A DNA stretch of 64,000 nt from Pelagicoccus enzymogenes (GTDB lineage: Bacteria; Verrucomicrobiota; Verrucomicrobiia; Opitutales; Opitutaceae). The stretch is from NCBI RefSeq assembly GCF_014803405.1, contig NZ_JACYFG010000007.1:62001-126000 (forward strand), read 5' to 3'. The notes beneath the pieces are model-generated. The model was not told where the DNA came from. It worked only from the letters and a program-made list of their open reading frames with translations, and searched no databases. Numbering within the stretch: position 1 is the first letter of the stretch; every line of letters begins with the position of its first letter. Of this stretch, positions 56,940 to 64,000 are shown piece by piece. The position numbers and the translations under genes are program-made.

Positions 56940-58589
56940 TCAGAGTTGAGGGCCATCTGCCAGTCCGCTTGCGTCGCGTGCGTGAAAACTGGATACGTCG
57001 GTCATAGACCAAGATTTCTCATGGTAGTCACCTGAAAGCTGAAGGTCGCTGAAGCGGGCGCCTACTACGTCTTCCAGCAGGATCGCGGGGCGGGCGTCGT
57101 AGCTGAGGGCCCGGAACTCCACGCCGCGTAATTGGAGGTTCTTCACATGACGGGCGAACATGCCCCAGGAAGGCATGGTGCCAAAATTATAAGGGTCGGG
57201 ATAGTCGCGTTCGTATTCGGGAACCACTCGCTGGGCTTGCTGAGCAGTGCCTCCGCCGCGGTAGTGAAATTGTAAATTGGAGAGAACGACGTCCTCGATG
57301 GGATGCCCTGAGAGTCCGGCGATGATGATGCCATGTTCGGGAGCGACGTTCCAAGCAGTGACGTTGTCGATAAGAATTCTGGATACGGTACCCGGTCCGG
57401 TAGCGTCGGGATTGCGTAGTCGGGCTCCGAGGCGAATGAATATAGGGGCGTTTTGCACGTCCCGCATGGTGATGTTGGATACGGTGATATCTTCCAGCAC
57501 GCCGCCGTCTACCTGCTCGAAGGCAAGGCCGCGGCAGTGGTCGAAGGTCGTATTTGAAATCGTGATATTCCTGAATCCGCCGCCTGCTTCGGTGCCGAGC
57601 TTGATGCGTCCGTGCGGGCCGCCGCGCGTTTTCCAAGTGCGTTTGCGGGTGCCGTCGTAGAGGGTGCCTTCGTCGTAGCCGCTGACGGCGCAATTGGTGA
57701 TGGTGACGTTTTCGGTAGTGCGAGGGCGGCCGAGAGCGTGCGAGGACTTGAGGCAGATGGCGTCGTCCCAGGGGGAGTTGACGGAAGTGTTTGAGATGCG
57801 GACGTTTTGGCAGGCGTCGATGTCGATGCCGTCGCGATTGGTGTCGATGAGGAGATTGTCGATGGTGAGGTTGTCTACTTCGGTGGTGATGATGGCGAAG
57901 TGGCCACCGTGGAGAATGCTCAGGTCACGCATCGTGACGTTGCGGCAGTTTAGCAGGGCAATGGCCTTGTTGGCGATTCCGGCGGCGAGAGTGTCGCGCT
58001 GGTTCGGGTGACCGAAAGGACCGGGAACGACGTCAGGGCGATGGGGAATTTCGAAATCGCCGTCGGCTGCCAGCACGTCGGGCAGAAGTCCGTCGATGGC
58101 GGGTGGGGGCTGGGATCCGTAGGGCGCAGCGTGAGGACCGTTGCCGCGGCTCAGTCCACGTCCGAAGATTTTACCGGGGCCTAGGATCGATACGCCTTCT
58201 AGGCCTTCGCCCCAGATGAGGCTATTGCGGAAGTGGGAGTGTCCAAAATCCTGATACTGATTCCAAGGATTGGGCTCGGGGGCATCGTATCCTCTTTCAG
58301 AAGTGGGTTCGGCTGCGATCAAGGTGGCTCCGGCGTCGATCTTTAGAGTGGTATTACTTTTGAGGCGGAGGGTGTAGGACAGGTAATCGCCCGCTGGCAG
58401 CAGCACGGTGCCGCCTCCGCTTTCAGCGGCGGCGTCAATGGCCGCGTTGATTGCGTCGCTGTCGATGGCGATACCGTCGCCCTGCGCTCCGTAGTCTTTG
58501 ACGTTCAAGACACCATTCGAGCCGAATGCGGTGGAAGTGAGAAAAGCAAAGAGGAAGTAGGAAATGGGGAGCTTTTTGTGGAGTAGCAT
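56940..58589 (-). CDS. GH28 family glycoside hydrolase (polygalacturonase / rhamnogalacturonase type)
   Basis: 549 residues. Signal peptide MLLHKKLPISYFLFAFLTST ending AFG. The helix starts with VKDYGAQGDGIAIDSDAINA. Catalytic residues are present: NRDGIDIDAC, the Asp pair in WDDAICLKSS and His in GPHGRIKLGTEAGGG. The usual RxK motif is replaced by GLAFEQVDGG, which occurs in one bacterial GH28 group and may reflect specificity for rhamnogalacturonan or exo-action. It would cleave the pectin backbone by hydrolysis. It is 73 bp downstream of the CE12-like esterase gene on the same strand, so the two are likely cotranscribed, a natural pair for acetylated rhamnogalacturonan. Confidence 0.9.
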   Translation of the reverse strand: MLLHKKLPISYFLFAFLTSTAFGSNGVLNVKDYGAQGDGIAIDSDAINAAIDAAAESGGGTVLLPAGDYLSYTLRLKSNTTLKIDAGATLIAAEPTSERGYDAPEPNPWNQYQDFGHSHFRNSLIWGEGLEGVSILGPGKIFGRGLSRGNGPHAAPYGSQPPPAIDGLLPDVLAADGDFEIPHRPDVVPGPFGHPNQRDTLAAGIANKAIALLNCRNVTMRDLSILHGGHFAIITTEVDNLTIDNLLIDTNRDGIDIDACQNVRISNTSVNSPWDDAICLKSSHALGRPRTTENVTITNCAVSGYDEGTLYDGTRKRTWKTRGGPHGRIKLGTEAGGGFRNITISNTTFDHCRGLAFEQVDGGVLEDITVSNITMRDVQNAPIFIRLGARLRNPDATGPGTVSRILIDNVTAWNVAPEHGIIIAGLSGHPIEDVVLSNLQFHYRGGGTAQQAQRVVPEYERDYPDPYNFGTMPSWGMFARHVKNLQLRGVEFRALSYDARPAILLEDVVGARFSDLQLSGDYHEKSWSMTDVSSFHARDASGLADGPQL

Positions 58590-58662
58590 TTTTGTTGATA
58601 TTCAAAAGGGAGATAAACGAGGTCTCGAGCGCTTATTCAACGAAATGCGAAGTCACTGTTTC

Positions 58663-59460
58663 CTATTGCTTGATTGGTATGTCTAGGTGATTGGCGAGTT
58701 CTAGGGCAAGGGTGGCGGCGTGAAGTTGTGCTCCGGGAGCGCGGAAATGGGTTTTGCCTTGGTACATCGTTTCGACCTTTTCGGGGCCGAGGGCGTCGAG
58801 GATGTCGGTGACGCGACTGTTGAGGTCGATGTAAGGGACGTTCTCTTGGAGGGCAATTTGTCGGGTCCATTCTCCGTGGCCTTCTGCATCACGTACGATC
58901 TTTCCCTCTTGCCACGACTTGCGCACGGTTGGGGAAACGAGGATTGGGTGGAGTTTCGCGGCTTTGGCGTCGCGGAGCATTTCGCGAAGGTAGGAGCCGA
59001 AGCTTCGTACGGTTTCTCGCTCTCCGGTTTTAGTGTTGAGCAAGGTTTCGGATTCGTTTCCTAGACCTGGGAGGGAGCCTCTGAACATAGAGGCTCCAAT
59101 CGCGGTGGCGTCGTTGTGCCCGAACTGGATGATGACCCAGTCTCTCGGTTTGCTTTGCTCCAAGAGCTCAGCCCACCAACCTTCGGAAATGAAGGTGCGG
59201 CTGCTGCGTCCGCCTTTAGCGAGGTTGACGACTTCGAGTCGGTCTGGATCGAAGTGTTCGCCTAAGAATTCTCCCCAACCGTATTGCGGGCGTTTGTTGG
59301 TTTGGGCGGCAGTGGAGTCGCTAGCGATGAAGAGTCGGGGGATGTGGTGCTCAGCTTGCTCGGGGCTGGTTGCGTTGGGGGCGGCGGACGAGAATTGTAG
59401 GGTAGTGAGGGAAAGAGCGATTAGGCAGTGACTTGCCAGGAGGTGTAGGGGGGAGGTCAT
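58663..59460 (-). CDS. CE12-like SGNH esterase (rhamnogalacturonan acetylesterase type) with altered DxxH motif
   Basis: 265 residues. Signal peptide about 1-25. Block I is LFIASDSTAAQTNKRPQYGW with the nucleophile Ser in SDSTAA, followed by the Gly block AKGGRSSRTFISEGWW and block III IQFGHNDATA. These match rhamnogalacturonan acetylesterases (CE12). In block V the family has D-x-x-H; here the sequence is YQGKTHFRAPGAQ, so the Asp is Gly while the His remains. The enzyme should remove acetyl groups from galacturonic acid so that GH28 and lyases can act. With the Asp missing, activity may be lower or the Asp may be supplied elsewhere. It is first in a two-gene operon with GH28. Confidence 0.85.
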   Translation of the reverse strand: MTSPLHLLASHCLIALSLTTLQFSSAAPNATSPEQAEHHIPRLFIASDSTAAQTNKRPQYGWGEFLGEHFDPDRLEVVNLAKGGRSSRTFISEGWWAELLEQSKPRDWVIIQFGHNDATAIGASMFRGSLPGLGNESETLLNTKTGERETVRSFGSYLREMLRDAKAAKLHPILVSPTVRKSWQEGKIVRDAEGHGEWTRQIALQENVPYIDLNSRVTDILDALGPEKVETMYQGKTHFRAPGAQLHAATLALELANHLDIPIKQ

Positions 59461-59839
59461 TTTTAGGAGTAGTTATTGCTGTGCACAGGGGTGGAGGGAT
59501 TGGGTTCACGGTAGGATTTGCTTGGGCGCTGCGTGTACTTGGCGTATTCAGTTTTTAGGACAAAAAGTGTGAGCATGGGAGATGCTTTTGTTCGCATCGC
59601 TTGCTGGGCTCGCTGGATCCGGTCTGAGACCGGCAATGATCGCTTCACTCGAGGATTTTTGGATCGTGCATCGCGGCGTGCCGCGAGCGGCAGCCCTACG
59701 GCGTGTGTCGGGTTTGGAGTTGGGAATCGCGTGACAAGCGCTCTCCCACGACTTAAATGCGGGAAACGCCGCCTGAGCTTTGATACTGTGGCGACGTTCG
59801 TGGATTTGTCGCCTAGGCCTGCGACCTACAGGGGGCATG
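59461..59839. other. Repeat-containing intergenic region
   Basis: About 380 bp without a credible gene. It contains a family D half (59668-59699, GCATCGCGGCGTGCCGCGAG...) and a family B-like right arm (59725-59751, AATCGCGTGACAAGCGCTCT...). The latter is the inverted partner of 56842-56867. Confidence 0.7.
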
Positions 59840-60475
59840 CTAGTCTCCGTAAGTCTCTCTGTAGGTCTTGGCGAGGGCGTGGAAGTCGTAGCCTTGGGCG
59901 GCGATGTAGTTGTTAATGATGCCTCGGTACTTGTGAGCCCATTGCAATTGTAGCTTGGGCTCGACCTCGAGCATCGCGTTCTCGCGCATTTCTACCAGCA
60001 GGCCGACAATGTGGGCGCGTTCTGGATACGTGAGGTCGGGAGCGAGGCGGTCGAAGCGTTGCAGCTCCAGCTGGTACCAGTCACTGGTGAGGCCGTCCTT
60101 GACGCGGTCGACGCGGCCGGGGACCATGAGGGTGTTGAGCTGGGCAACGTAGGCGTCGCGCAGGGCGATCGCGAGGCGTCGGTGCTTTTTCCAGGCGTCA
60201 GCAGTTTGTTCGTGGATTTCCGGAGCGGCGTCTGGCGCGTCGCCGATTGCTGAAAGTTCTTTGCTTCGTTGCTGGGAGATCGTAGCGATGTCCTTGAGGT
60301 AGTTTGCGGTCAACTCGATGGCACGTTCGCTTTGCTCAGTATCCATGAAACGCATCGGCTTGATGATGGAGCTTGCCTTTTCCGCCGGTGTGGGAGTATC
60401 GGCGGCTTGGCTTGCTGGCGAGAAGCCGAGCAAGGCGGATAGGAGGAGTATGGCGATATTTCGTTTATCGAGCAT
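59840..60475 (-). CDS. DUF3826-type exported protein (paralogue 3)
   Basis: 211 residues. Signal peptide MLDKRNIAILLLSALLGFSP ... SQA. The mature part shows ERAIELTANYLKDIATISQQ, then LNTLMVPGRVDRVKDGLTSD and APDLTYPERAHIVGLLVEMR, ending LQWAHKYRGIINNYIAAQGYDF. The RVDRVKDGLT segment matches QVEQVKDGMTYG of paralogue 1, and KYRGIINNYIAAQGYD matches KYKGRINNYLSALGIN. It is the closest relative of paralogue 1 within the window. It lies downstream of the DUF4450-like gene on the same strand, but a 216-bp gap holding a family D palindrome separates them. Confidence 0.78.
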   Translation of the reverse strand: MLDKRNIAILLLSALLGFSPASQAADTPTPAEKASSIIKPMRFMDTEQSERAIELTANYLKDIATISQQRSKELSAIGDAPDAAPEIHEQTADAWKKHRRLAIALRDAYVAQLNTLMVPGRVDRVKDGLTSDWYQLELQRFDRLAPDLTYPERAHIVGLLVEMRENAMLEVEPKLQLQWAHKYRGIINNYIAAQGYDFHALAKTYRETYGD

Positions 60476-60574
60476 TTCGTGTTTGTTGGTTTGGTTAGAA
60501 ATATTGAGTTGGCGTCGGCTTTATTTTTGGCACATCCCAATTAGCGGGAATGACTTTTTGCTGTTGGCGATGCT

Positions 60575-60653
60575 GTAGGGCTGGAGCTTGCTCCACGCCG
60601 CGTTGCAGGATGACGGGTTGGGAACTGCGGCACGTCGCTAGCGACGGCCCTAC
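60575..60653. repeat. Family D palindromic element
   Basis: GTAGGGCTGGAGCTTGCTCC... (60575-60608) and CTGCGGCACGTCGCTAGCGA... ending GGCCCTAC (60625-60653) form the two ends; GTAGGGC and GCCCTAC close it. It fills much of the gap between the DUF4450-like and DUF3826 genes. Confidence 0.75.
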
Positions 60654-60691
60654 AAAACAGTCAGCGATTTCCACTGCGTTGGTGATGAACT

Positions 60692-63600
60692 TTATTTTTC
60701 CAAGGTGAGGGCCATAAGGCCGATGACGACTTCGGTGGAGAGTGCCTTGAGTTCCAAGTGGGAGAGCTTCTTTTGCGGGTCGAGGGTGTGGGTGAGCACG
60801 GTGGCGGATCCACCCTCAATCGCGTAGGCTTGGTCGGCGCTGGATAGTGGGTCGTAGTTACGGAACGTTCCGGTGGCGAGGTCGAGCCGCAGCGGATAAG
60901 GACCTGGATGCTGGAACTGGAAGTCGTTGACGAAGTAATCTTGGTCGATGGGCCACCAAGTGGTGGGATTGTGCAGGGCAAGCTCGGTGAAACTGCCGTC
61001 GGTGTAGTGAAAAACAACTACGCCGTTGTCGATGTGGGATTGCATCCAGTTTGTGGAACCGGCCAGGAGGAGGTAGGCCCTGCGGGCGTCTCCTTTGACA
61101 GGTACGGTGATGCTGTTTGGGTAGTTGTCCCAGAGGGAGACGAAGGCGATGTTGTTGCTCTCTGGCTCGGTTGGAGTAGTGAGGGGAATTTGGTTGGGCA
61201 GGTTTAGTTTGCCTTCGTTGTCGGCAGCGGTTTGGCGAACTCCGCGGTCGTCTACTTCGTACTGTCGTTTGTAGGCGCCGGCCCAACCGCCGATGCCCTG
61301 CTTGGGGATGGCGAGGGAGACGAAGGGGGATCGCGGGCTGCGATACTCTTGTTGGAAGATCTCGGTCACCTTGGCGTTGAAGGCCCCGCTAAGGTCGACG
61401 GGAGCGGTTAGCCTTGCTGGCACGGTCTTGCTCCAGTCGATAGCATCCACCGTGACGGAAGGCGTGTATTGGAAATCTGGAGGCGTGAAGGCTGCTTTGG
61501 CGGGGAGGGTGTAGCTAAGGGTGTAGTTTTGTTGGCTGGGAGTGAAGATAGCCTGATGGTATCCGTGTCCGTTTTGGTTGAGCGTAGCAAGTTTGCTCGG
61601 TTTAGTTCCGTCGAGGCGGATGCTGCCCGGGATCGCGTGCAGCGGGAGCTGCAGGATGAGCTGGGTTTCGGCTGGAAATTGGGATTCGACGGTGAGGCTT
61701 ACCTCGTCGCCTGTCTTTTGGTAGTTCAGGGCGATCGAGCTGTGCTTAAGTTGGGCAGATTCCCAATCCTGTGGGAAGCCGGGGCGCAGGGTGAGGTTTT
61801 GCTCAAGTAGGTTCGGTTGCACGCCGAAGAGGCCTTCCACGATGGCGCGGGAGGTAACTCCGGAGCCGTCGGCGAAGTCTCGTTGGGATTCGCCGCGGTA
61901 GGCGTCGAGGAAGTTCATGGAGCCAACGTTGCCCGGGCATATGCCGGCGAACATACTGGCGATGAGGGAACCTTTGGTGAGGCTCCAGGCTTCCTCGGAG
62001 CGACCCGCTTGCCAATAGGCGAGGGCAGTGTGTATGTTTTCCCCCATGACAACGTTGTTGACGGACCAATCGTAGGGGAACCAGTGGGAGCTGGAAAAAA
62101 CCCAGATGGGGTTAGAGTCGGCGAGTTGGGGGTAGGAGAGAAGACGGTGTGGAATGGATTGGTCGACGTATCGAGTCATTTGATACGCTTCTTCTGGATC
62201 GGCGATTTGGCTGTCGATGGTGTGGTAAATGCTCCAAACGCCGGCCGCCTTGTGTTGGCGTTGCAGGCCAAGCCAGTCTTTGTATTCGGCGAAGTAGGAC
62301 GCGTCGCCGTTCTCGACCCAAAGCAGTTTTCGCATGGCTTTTTCGATGGCTTGCGCTTCGTCGAGGAAAGGTTGCGGGTCTTCGCCGATCAGGGCGGCGA
62401 GGCGGGCAGCTTCGCGATTGTGGAAGGCGTTGTACGCGGAGGTGTAGGCGACGCCTCCGCCATTGTAGCTCATTTCGTCGCTGGCCCAGATGGCGGCGTA
62501 GGCTTCGTAGAGGGGAAGCTTTTCGCCGTCGATTTCGTATTCGCGGCGGAAGAGGCGTCGTTCCCAGGCTAGGTGACGTTCGATGACCGGCCAGAGTTTT
62601 TTTCCGAATTCGATGTCGCCCGTCCAGCGGAGGTGGCGGAAGACGGCGTCGAAGTAGACCAGGTTCATGTCGTAGTGCGAGCGCGACAGGGTGCCGTTGC
62701 TGTGCAGGGCGGCTTCGGAGCGGGCGAGGTTTCCGTCTTCGTCGGGTCCTGGAATGACGTCGGGAATGGGGGAGGTGTCTTGGCGAGTGGACCAGTACTC
62801 GAGGTGAGCGCGAGAGCGTTCGTGCCAGCCAAGGGCGTCCATGGCGTAGGGGCCGCGCCAGCCCAAGAGTTTACGGCGCCAGGCGATGGCTCCGTGCATG
62901 ACGGCTTGCTGGGGCTCGTCCCAGGTCGCGTCGGCCCCGATGCAAAGTGCGGCCACGGCCGCGTCGAAATAGGGGTCTGGGGTGTGGACTTCGAGTTGGG
63001 TGGCTCGCTGTTGGCGGATGGTCTGGCTTTCGGCGTAGCGTTGGGGAAGTTGCTTGGGGGAGAAGCTGGCTTGGGAATCGGTCTCGTTCGGTAGCTTTTC
63101 CCAAGAGAAGTAGAGCGGCTTTCCGTTTAGTTGGTTTGTGGATACGAGAAGGGGGCGATCGGTTCGGACGGCGTTGGAGTCGGATGCCTGTTGAGCAAGC
63201 AATTGCAGGTCTTGCCAGCAAGCGGCGTCGACGGCTTGCAGTTGGGCATCTTTTGAGAGGAAGGCTTGAATGCGGCCTTTAGGGGCGGTGAGCAGGTAGC
63301 TTTGACCAAGTGTTGAGTAAGTGAATACGTTGTCGCGACAGAACTCAGGCTTGAGTTGGAACCATTCGCTAATGGGGACGTCTTCGGTGCCGATATCGCC
63401 GTCGCGCTGTCCCCGCTGCCCGTTCAGTCCGCCGTAAACGGCGAGGATGCGAAGATCGGCTGGCGCGTTGGGGCATTCGATTTCGACAAGGAAGCTTTCG
63501 GTGTGGTACCTACCGAGGGCGGTGAGTTGCAGGGTTGCTCCCTCCAATAGGGGATCTTCGATCAGGTAGGCGAGCGAGCCGGGGATATAGCGGGGTTCCA

Positions 63601-63883
63601 CGGATTCAGCTTCATGTATCCATTTCGTGGTTTCGCCTCGTTGTAGCGCGAACCTTACATTGCCGCCGCGACCTGGCAGGTAGAGCACGAATTCGGGGAT
63701 GTCTCCTCCGTCGACCCGAAAGGCGGTGTTTCCCCCGTAGAGGGGGCGGTTGAATCGCTCGTGGTCGTGGATGGCGACGAAAGCGCCGTTGTCCGGTTCG
63801 TAGCGGAGCTGCTGCCCAAGCGATTCGGGAGTGGTTGAACGAAAGGGTGATGCCGCGGCCAAGAGCGTGAGTGCAAGGAGCAT
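60692..63883 (-). CDS. DUF4450-like exported protein, putative (alpha/alpha)6 glycan-active enzyme
   Basis: 1063 residues. The N-terminal leader MLLALTLLAAASPF is a short signal peptide. About 20-290 is a beta-rich domain (RYEPDNGAFVAIHDHERFNR, GDIPEFVLYLPGRGGNVRF). About 300-800 looks like an (alpha/alpha)6 barrel: VMHGAIAWRRKLLGWRGPYA, DALGWHERSRAHLEYW, HYDMNLVYFDAVFRHLRWTG, MSYNGGGVAYTSAYNAF and NNVVMGENIHTALAYW. The C-terminus is beta-rich. The layout agrees with DUF4450 proteins known from glycan loci, which lack a firmly assigned reaction to my knowledge. Conserved acidic residues in the barrel suggest a hydrolase. It lies 16 bp after a gene that runs off the window and is likely cotranscribed with it. 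Confidence 0.7.
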   Translation of the reverse strand: MLLALTLLAAASPFRSTTPESLGQQLRYEPDNGAFVAIHDHERFNRPLYGGNTAFRVDGGDIPEFVLYLPGRGGNVRFALQRGETTKWIHEAESVEPRYIPGSLAYLIEDPLLEGATLQLTALGRYHTESFLVEIECPNAPADLRILAVYGGLNGQRGQRDGDIGTEDVPISEWFQLKPEFCRDNVFTYSTLGQSYLLTAPKGRIQAFLSKDAQLQAVDAACWQDLQLLAQQASDSNAVRTDRPLLVSTNQLNGKPLYFSWEKLPNETDSQASFSPKQLPQRYAESQTIRQQRATQLEVHTPDPYFDAAVAALCIGADATWDEPQQAVMHGAIAWRRKLLGWRGPYAMDALGWHERSRAHLEYWSTRQDTSPIPDVIPGPDEDGNLARSEAALHSNGTLSRSHYDMNLVYFDAVFRHLRWTGDIEFGKKLWPVIERHLAWERRLFRREYEIDGEKLPLYEAYAAIWASDEMSYNGGGVAYTSAYNAFHNREAARLAALIGEDPQPFLDEAQAIEKAMRKLLWVENGDASYFAEYKDWLGLQRQHKAAGVWSIYHTIDSQIADPEEAYQMTRYVDQSIPHRLLSYPQLADSNPIWVFSSSHWFPYDWSVNNVVMGENIHTALAYWQAGRSEEAWSLTKGSLIASMFAGICPGNVGSMNFLDAYRGESQRDFADGSGVTSRAIVEGLFGVQPNLLEQNLTLRPGFPQDWESAQLKHSSIALNYQKTGDEVSLTVESQFPAETQLILQLPLHAIPGSIRLDGTKPSKLATLNQNGHGYHQAIFTPSQQNYTLSYTLPAKAAFTPPDFQYTPSVTVDAIDWSKTVPARLTAPVDLSGAFNAKVTEIFQQEYRSPRSPFVSLAIPKQGIGGWAGAYKRQYEVDDRGVRQTAADNEGKLNLPNQIPLTTPTEPESNNIAFVSLWDNYPNSITVPVKGDARRAYLLLAGSTNWMQSHIDNGVVVFHYTDGSFTELALHNPTTWWPIDQDYFVNDFQFQHPGPYPLRLDLATGTFRNYDPLSSADQAYAIEGGSATVLTHTLDPQKKLSHLELKALSTEVVIGLMALTLEK

Positions 63884-63899
63884 GGTAGGTTCGGCTGAC

Positions 63900-64000
63900 T
63901 TAAAGAAGAGGGCTGAGGCCTTCGGCTCTGATGGTCCAGGTGCCGTCCTTAGGGAAGCCGGGGTGCTCGACTTGGCAACCTTCCCAGCCGGCGACCATGA
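63900..64000 (-). CDS. C-terminus of an unidentified protein (cut by window edge)
   Basis: On the minus strand the frame enters at the right edge and ends with MVAGWEGCQVEHPGFPKDGT, WTIRAEGLSPLL and a TAA stop at 63900-63902. Only about 33 codons are visible, too few to name a family. The stop is 16 bp before the DUF4450-like gene's start, which indicates one operon. The Trp/Gly-rich end looks like a beta domain of a secreted enzyme. Confidence 0.55.
   Translation of the reverse strand, partial: MVAGWEGCQVEHPGFPKDGTWTIRAEGLSPLL

Overview
The window looks like a chromosomal segment of a marine Verrucomicrobiota bacterium of the Opitutales type (Pelagicoccus-like is my guess). The hints are a large TonB receptor with no SusD partner, a run of secreted polysaccharide-degrading enzymes, exported DUF3826-type proteins, and intergenic regions full of short palindromic repeats. 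The assignment rests on gene content only; there is no rRNA gene here.

Most of the window is one extended pectin / rhamnogalacturonan utilisation region. From left to right: the end of asd (1-387); an exported ankyrin-TonB_C protein (579-2900); a decayed stretch; a TonB-dependent receptor (4140-7493), a DUF3826-type protein, a PL1 pectate lyase and an alpha/beta hydrolase (to 11424); a minus-strand operon GH2 - esterase/PL1 fusion - small secreted protein (18230 to 11583); and a divergent plus-strand operon GH106/propeller fusion - GH95 - GH2 (LacZ type) - exported TIM-barrel protein - GH141-like beta-helix enzyme (18511-31917). A second enzyme block follows at 47495-63883: GH28, a PL1-like lyase, DUF4861-GH105, a KDG kinase, a TAT-exported Gfo/Idh oxidoreductase, GH28, a CE12-like esterase, DUF3826, a DUF4450-like protein, and the tail of a further gene. 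The logic is import or capture by the receptor, backbone cleavage by PL1 and GH28, deacetylation by esterases, removal of side chains by GH2, GH95, GH106 and GH141, hydrolysis of unsaturated ends by GH105, and entry into KDG metabolism through the kinase.

The middle part (32-47 kb) is a cell-envelope module: a lipoprotein, a Sel1-TonB_C lipoprotein, a DUF3826-type protein, an OmpR-type two-component system, a HEAT-repeat membrane protein, another PL1 lyase, and a TolC-MacA-MacB efflux operon. Three promoters in this part share the same 25-bp box (GGTAACC-N4-GRTAAGG) placed exactly 5 nt before a -10 hexamer. They precede the DUF3826 gene, the HEAT gene and the TolC operon. I infer that this is the regulon of the local two-component system.

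The second notable feature is several families of short inverted repeats (called A to D here). They sit in intergenic DNA but also inside coding sequence. They supply the N-terminus of the LacZ-type GH2, the N-terminus of the TIM-barrel protein, the C-terminus of the GH106 fusion and possibly the N-terminus of GH95. One family supplies the stop codon of two different pectate lyases. A third signal is a palindrome TTATTTCA-NN-TGAAATAA upstream of the receptor, seen again in the divergent GH2 / GH106 promoter region, probably the operator of the pectin regulon. No CRISPR, tRNA, rRNA, prophage or complete IS element was seen.
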